A stretch of DNA of 64,000 nucleotides from Lysinibacillus sp. BPa_S21 (GTDB lineage: Bacteria > Bacillota > Bacilli > Bacillales_A > Planococcaceae): NCBI RefSeq assembly GCF_023337795.1, contig NZ_JALIRS010000001.1:62001-126000 (forward strand). Direction: 5' to 3'. A model generated the notes under the pieces. It searched no databases. It had not been told where the DNA came from and was given only the letters and a program-made list of their open reading frames with translations. This document shows, piece by piece, positions 61,408-64,000 of this stretch. A program made the translations under genes and the position numbers. Within the stretch, counting starts at the first letter, position 1, and each line of letters opens with the position of its first letter.

Positions 61408-61481
61408 TATTGCCGCTGCCGCTATGCTTTCGCGCAGATAAAACCGGTTGCGGCCGCTGCGTTAGCACTACGCTTTCGCAA
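61408..61481. repeat. GC-rich block with an internal imperfect duplication
   Basis: The stretch is strikingly GC-rich for the region, with CCGGTT and GCGGCCGC palindromes. GCTATGCTTTCGCGCAG and GCACTACGCTTTCGCAA are imperfect copies. No gene covers it. Confidence 0.5.
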
Positions 61482-61597
61482 AAAAACATCTGTCAGCATA
61501 AAGCCTATTCGGGACGATATTATACTGAGGTATAATTGATCGAAAAAATAAGTAGTATATGTTTAAGGTTAAGAAAAAATAGTTAAATTAGAATACT

Positions 61598-61637
61598 AAA
61601 AAGCAGACTAATTTGCAAAGAATTTGGTCTGCTTTTT
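61598..61637 (+). terminator. Terminator of the MarR/MFS operon
   Basis: AAAAAGCAGAC (61598-61608) pairs exactly with GTCTGCTTTTT (61627-61637). Confidence 0.82.
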
Positions 61638-61696
61638 ATTGAATATAATGTCAGCGAATAACCGAAAGTGAGGTTGTTTGATGATTTTTCTACAAG

Positions 61697-61730
61697 AAAA
61701 AACGCTCCGATTAAATTCAGAGCGTTTTTT
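61697..61730. terminator. Terminator of the NlpC/P60 gene
   Basis: AAAAAACGCTC (61697-61707) pairs exactly with GAGCGTTTTTT (61720-61730). Works on both strands. Confidence 0.85.
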
Positions 61731-61746
61731 GCTTGTTATTTATGCA

Positions 61747-62385
61747 CTATAAACGACCATATCCTGTAAAGTGGTTTTTCCAATAAGTGCTGTTGAGGTT
61801 CGCAACAGAAACACCATTGTCACTTGCGCTAATCATTTGCTTATTTCCAAGATAAATACCTACATGTGAAATACCAGCTTTATATGTATTCGAGAAAAAT
61901 ACTAAATCGCCTACTTGAGGTGAACTAATTTTTTTAGCTGAATTGTAAAAACCTGCTGCAGACTTACGAGCTGTCGAAATACCAGCGTTATTTAAAACGT
62001 AAGTAACATAGCCTGAGCAATCAAAACCTGTACTTGGTTTACTTCCACCAAATGTGTATTTTACGCCTAATTGTTGTTTAGCAACTTGTACTACACTTGT
62101 TGTTGGTTTAGATGTTGGTTTAGATGTAGACGTGGATGCTGATGTTGTTGGAGCATTAATAGTTAACTTTTGACCAACACGAATTGTTGAAGAAGATAAG
62201 TTATTCCATTTCATGACTGTCTGATAAGAAACACCATATTGATTGCCAATTTTCCATAAAGAATCACCAGATTTTACTGTGTAAGTTGCCGCTGATGCTG
62301 TTTCGATTGTTGAAAAAAGTACAGATGAACTTAAAGCCAATGTAGCCAATCTCAATCCCCATCTATACTTTTTATTCTTTTTCAT
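61747..62385 (-). CDS. Secreted LysM-NlpC/P60 peptidoglycan endopeptidase
   Basis: A 212-residue cell wall hydrolase. A signal peptide (cleaved near residue 32) is followed by one LysM domain (about 34-78, YTVKSGDSLWKIGNQYGVS), a Thr/Ser/Pro linker, and an NlpC/P60 catalytic domain with Cys123 (GFDCSGYV), His174 (GISHVGIY) and a polar third residue (SASDN). It binds the wall through LysM and cuts stem peptides. Ribosome site TAGGAGG. Single-gene unit with its own terminator. Confidence 0.92.
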   Translation of the reverse strand: MKKNKKYRWGLRLATLALSSSVLFSTIETASAATYTVKSGDSLWKIGNQYGVSYQTVMKWNNLSSSTIRVGQKLTINAPTTSASTSTSKPTSKPTTSVVQVAKQQLGVKYTFGGSKPSTGFDCSGYVTYVLNNAGISTARKSAAGFYNSAKKISSPQVGDLVFFSNTYKAGISHVGIYLGNKQMISASDNGVSVANLNSTYWKNHFTGYGRL

Positions 62386-62713
62386 AATATATTTCCTCCT
62401 AAAAGCTTTAACGCTTAATACATAAATGATATTAACATTGTAATATTACAATAGTATGTCAATAAAATAACATTAAGGAAACAATTTCTCTGATAAAGGT
62501 TGGGAAATCGCTAACTTTATGGCTCATCATCAAAAGTCAGGAATTTATTAAACGTATGCAGTAATATAAGTGGATTGGAGTAATAGAGCGGATGCTTCGT
62601 TTTCGCAACCAAAAATATTTGCTGAATAAAGATAGATTATTGGGGAATAATAAGTATCTGAATAAAGTGGAGAGACCGACTCTTGGTTTAAGGCAAGAGA
62701 CTGTCCCTGTAGT
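62386..62713. other. Intergenic stretch between the NlpC/P60 and RNase H-like genes
   Basis: No supported gene. An AT-rich region up to about 62470 may hold the promoter of the NlpC/P60 gene. CTCTTG and CAAGAG near 62680-62700 can form a small hairpin after the RNase H-like gene. Confidence 0.4.
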
Positions 62714-63106
62714 TTATTTTTTTTCTTTTTGAATAGCTTTACGTGCAAGTGCATCTGCCGCTTTATTTTGCGTATCTGGAACCCACTTGATAAAAAATAA
62801 ATCGAAGCTACTTGCAAGTGTAAGTGCCTGTTCAAGAAAAGGTTTAAATTCCTCGTTCTTCACATATTCTTTTTCCATAGAGGCTACAACAATTTTTGAA
62901 TCTGAGCGCACTGAGATTATGGTTGAACCAAGTTTTCGTGCTTCTTCAAGGCCGCGTACTAAGGCAGTAAATTCGGCAATATGGTTATTAGTTTGCCCTA
63001 TATACTCACTGATCTGTATATGATGGCTTTCTCCTTTGATAAATATCCCAATACCACTGGGGCCAGGATTTCCGGCACTAGCAGCATCAATATATACTTC
63101 TAACAT
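62714..63106 (-). CDS. RNase H-like protein (RnhA family, YpeP-like)
   Basis: A 130-residue protein with the RNase H fold. Acidic catalytic residues are visible: Asp7 (VYIDAASAGNPGPSG), Glu45 (HIAEFTALVRGLE), Asp69 (VRSDSKIVVA) and a late Asp in QNKAADALARKA. It matches small plant-type/Bacillus RNase H relatives that may cleave RNA in RNA-DNA hybrids. Single-gene unit; the ribosome site (AGTAGGGAT) is modest. Confidence 0.88.
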   Translation of the reverse strand: MLEVYIDAASAGNPGPSGIGIFIKGESHHIQISEYIGQTNNHIAEFTALVRGLEEARKLGSTIISVRSDSKIVVASMEKEYVKNEEFKPFLEQALTLASSFDLFFIKWVPDTQNKAADALARKAIQKEKK

Positions 63107-63263
63107 TAAATCCCTACTTTTTGATTTAGATTTTACACTTATTGTACATCAATAGTGCTTTGTTGATGTTAAATATGGAAAAACAAAATAGTTGCTTGTT
63201 CAAAATGTTCACTTCATAATAGTAAGAAGCGAAATTTGGGCGTGAAAGGAGCGAAAGTTCAAA

Positions 63264-63455
63264 TTGGATAAAGTGACGGTTATGAAAGATATCGATGAAC
63301 TACATGATACGTATTGTGCTGACTGTTTAGTGATAAAGCAATTACGAAAAGAGCGTGGTAAACCTGGAGCTCATCGTTTCTGTATTGAAGCCTGCTCAGT
63401 AGGGGAGCGCCTGCAATTTCTCGGAGAAGAGCTCTTAAAGGTGTATAGTAAATAA
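63264..63455 (+). CDS. Small zinc-finger protein
   Basis: A 63-residue protein with YCADCLVIKQLRKERG and HRFCIEACSVGERL: two CxxC/CxxxC clusters plus a histidine that could bind zinc. It matches a family of small Bacillales zinc-finger domain proteins of unknown role. Start TTG 63264 lies 12 bases after AAAGGAG; ATG 63282 is an alternative without a ribosome site. Single-gene unit. Confidence 0.75.
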   Translation: MDKVTVMKDIDELHDTYCADCLVIKQLRKERGKPGAHRFCIEACSVGERLQFLGEELLKVYSK

Positions 63456-63610
63456 ATGTTTTTACTATTAGAATTGTGTAGCAAAGTAATCATAGGGACT
63501 ATGTTTAAATAAAGTAAAACTAAATTTATTTTTACGCAATAAATTATCATATTTACTAAATTCGATGCATAAATAACATTATGATCGGAAATAATAGTAT
63601 TGGTTGGTTA

Positions 63611-63671
63611 CCATAGAAAAAGCTACTTTTTATTGGCACATTGCCGATAAAAATGTAGCTTTTTTCTATGG
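63611..63671. terminator. Long bidirectional terminator
   Basis: 63611-63637 (CCATAGAAAAAGCTAC...) pairs with 63643-63671 (...GTAGCTTTTTTCTATGG) over more than 20 bases with a few mismatches. It separates the zinc-finger gene and the minus-strand gene at the window's end. Confidence 0.8.
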
Positions 63672-63731
63672 GTAATTAAAATGTGCCATACACGCTAAGA
63701 TTGTTTAGAGGGTATGGCACTATTTTAAGCA

Positions 63732-64000
63732 TTATTTAGTTTCTGCATAGTTACTTAAATCTTGATAGTATTTTGTGAGAGAAGAAGCTGAAATATCGAA
63801 CGTCGCGGCAATTTCTTTTACTGTCATTGATAACGGCTCGAACAGCTCTTTTTCTTGACCATATCGAATTGCACCAGCGGCAATGGCAGCCTCTTTGCGC
63901 GCAGATGGTTGTCCTTCAATTAAATAGTCTTCTAAAAGCTCTAACATAGGGGCTGTTTCGCGTTCGTTTTGCTCTAGGAAATCTTTAACTTGTGTGATGA
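63732..64000 (-). CDS. C-terminal part of a helix-turn-helix protein (5' end outside window)
   Basis: The minus-strand frame is open to the window edge, so the ATG at 63947 is probably internal. The visible 88 residues are helical (FLEQNERETAPMLELLEDYL) with AAIAAGAIRYGQEKELF and a likely helix-turn-helix MTVKEIAATFDISASSLTKY near the end, recalling the cyclin-like/TFIIB-type repeats seen in some Bacillales proteins. I cannot name the protein. Confidence 0.6.
   Translation of the reverse strand, partial: ITQVKDFLEQNERETAPMLELLEDYLIEGQPSARKEAAIAAGAIRYGQEKELFEPLSMTVKEIAATFDISASSLTKYYQDLSNYAETK

Noticed and set aside
62548-62835. Minus-strand 95-codon frame overlapping the RNase H-like gene.
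   Set aside because: Out of frame with a well-supported gene over nearly half its length, low-complexity and without a ribosome site.

Overview
The window looks like a chromosome segment of a spore-forming, low-GC Bacillales bacterium, most like Lysinibacillus or a close relative. This is judged from AT-rich DNA, strong AGGAGG-type ribosome binding sites, frequent TTG/GTG starts, spore-type small proteins, DUF4183 and DUF3889 proteins, a ba3-type oxidase and Bacillaceae-type intergenic repeats. No rRNA, tRNA, complete insertion sequence, prophage or CRISPR array was seen.

Region 1 (1-7.9 kb) is the downstream part of an ethanolamine-utilisation bacterial microcompartment (BMC) operon: eutB (cut by the window edge), eutC, eutL, CoA-acylating acetaldehyde dehydrogenase, a BMC-H shell gene, two PduL-type phosphotransacylases, the vertex protein EutN, a second BMC-H protein and, unusually, a malate dehydrogenase. 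Ethanolamine is split to acetaldehyde and ammonia, acetaldehyde becomes acetyl-CoA and then acetyl phosphate; the malate dehydrogenase could recycle NADH. Three enzymes carry terminal amphipathic helices that look like encapsulation peptides.

Region 2 (8.3-19.4 kb) is accessory: an MFS pump with a TetR repressor and a palindromic operator, a MerR regulator with a serine hydrolase, a CcdC-like protein, a small secreted protein divergent from a three-gene ABC system whose first protein joins a permease to a large extracytoplasmic domain, an M32 carboxypeptidase, and gene remnants.

Region 3 (19.8-30.1 kb) holds the ba3 oxidase genes, including a 40-residue subunit IIa gene, behind a perfect FNR/CRP-type palindrome; cheX; a 29-residue membrane peptide behind a Fur box; pyrrolidone-carboxylate peptidase; two DUF4183 proteins; a double-GTPase dynamin-like protein with a structured leader; and a sulfurtransferase.

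Region 4 (30.2-46.3 kb) has an ECF sigma factor with membrane partners, an MBL-fold hydrolase, malic enzyme, two ~240-bp dispersed repeats, a Yip1 protein, a stand-alone purC with an operator-like palindrome, glutamate dehydrogenase, a DUF188 protein, D-serine dehydratase, a class V aminotransferase and several proteins of unknown function.

Region 5 (46.3-64 kb) has a uridine kinase remnant, an amidohydrolase/nitrilase/DUF3311/sodium symporter catabolic operon, a PC4-like protein, a probable type I toxin gene inside inverted repeats, a nitroreductase, a ferric-reductase-like flavocytochrome, a squalene/phytoene-synthase-like enzyme with an altered second Asp motif, type II pantothenate kinase, two small spore-protein-like genes, a 10-copy ~20-bp repeat array, a MarR/MFS pair, a LysM-NlpC/P60 hydrolase, an RNase H-like protein and a zinc-finger protein. 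Most transcription units end in strong, often bidirectional terminators.
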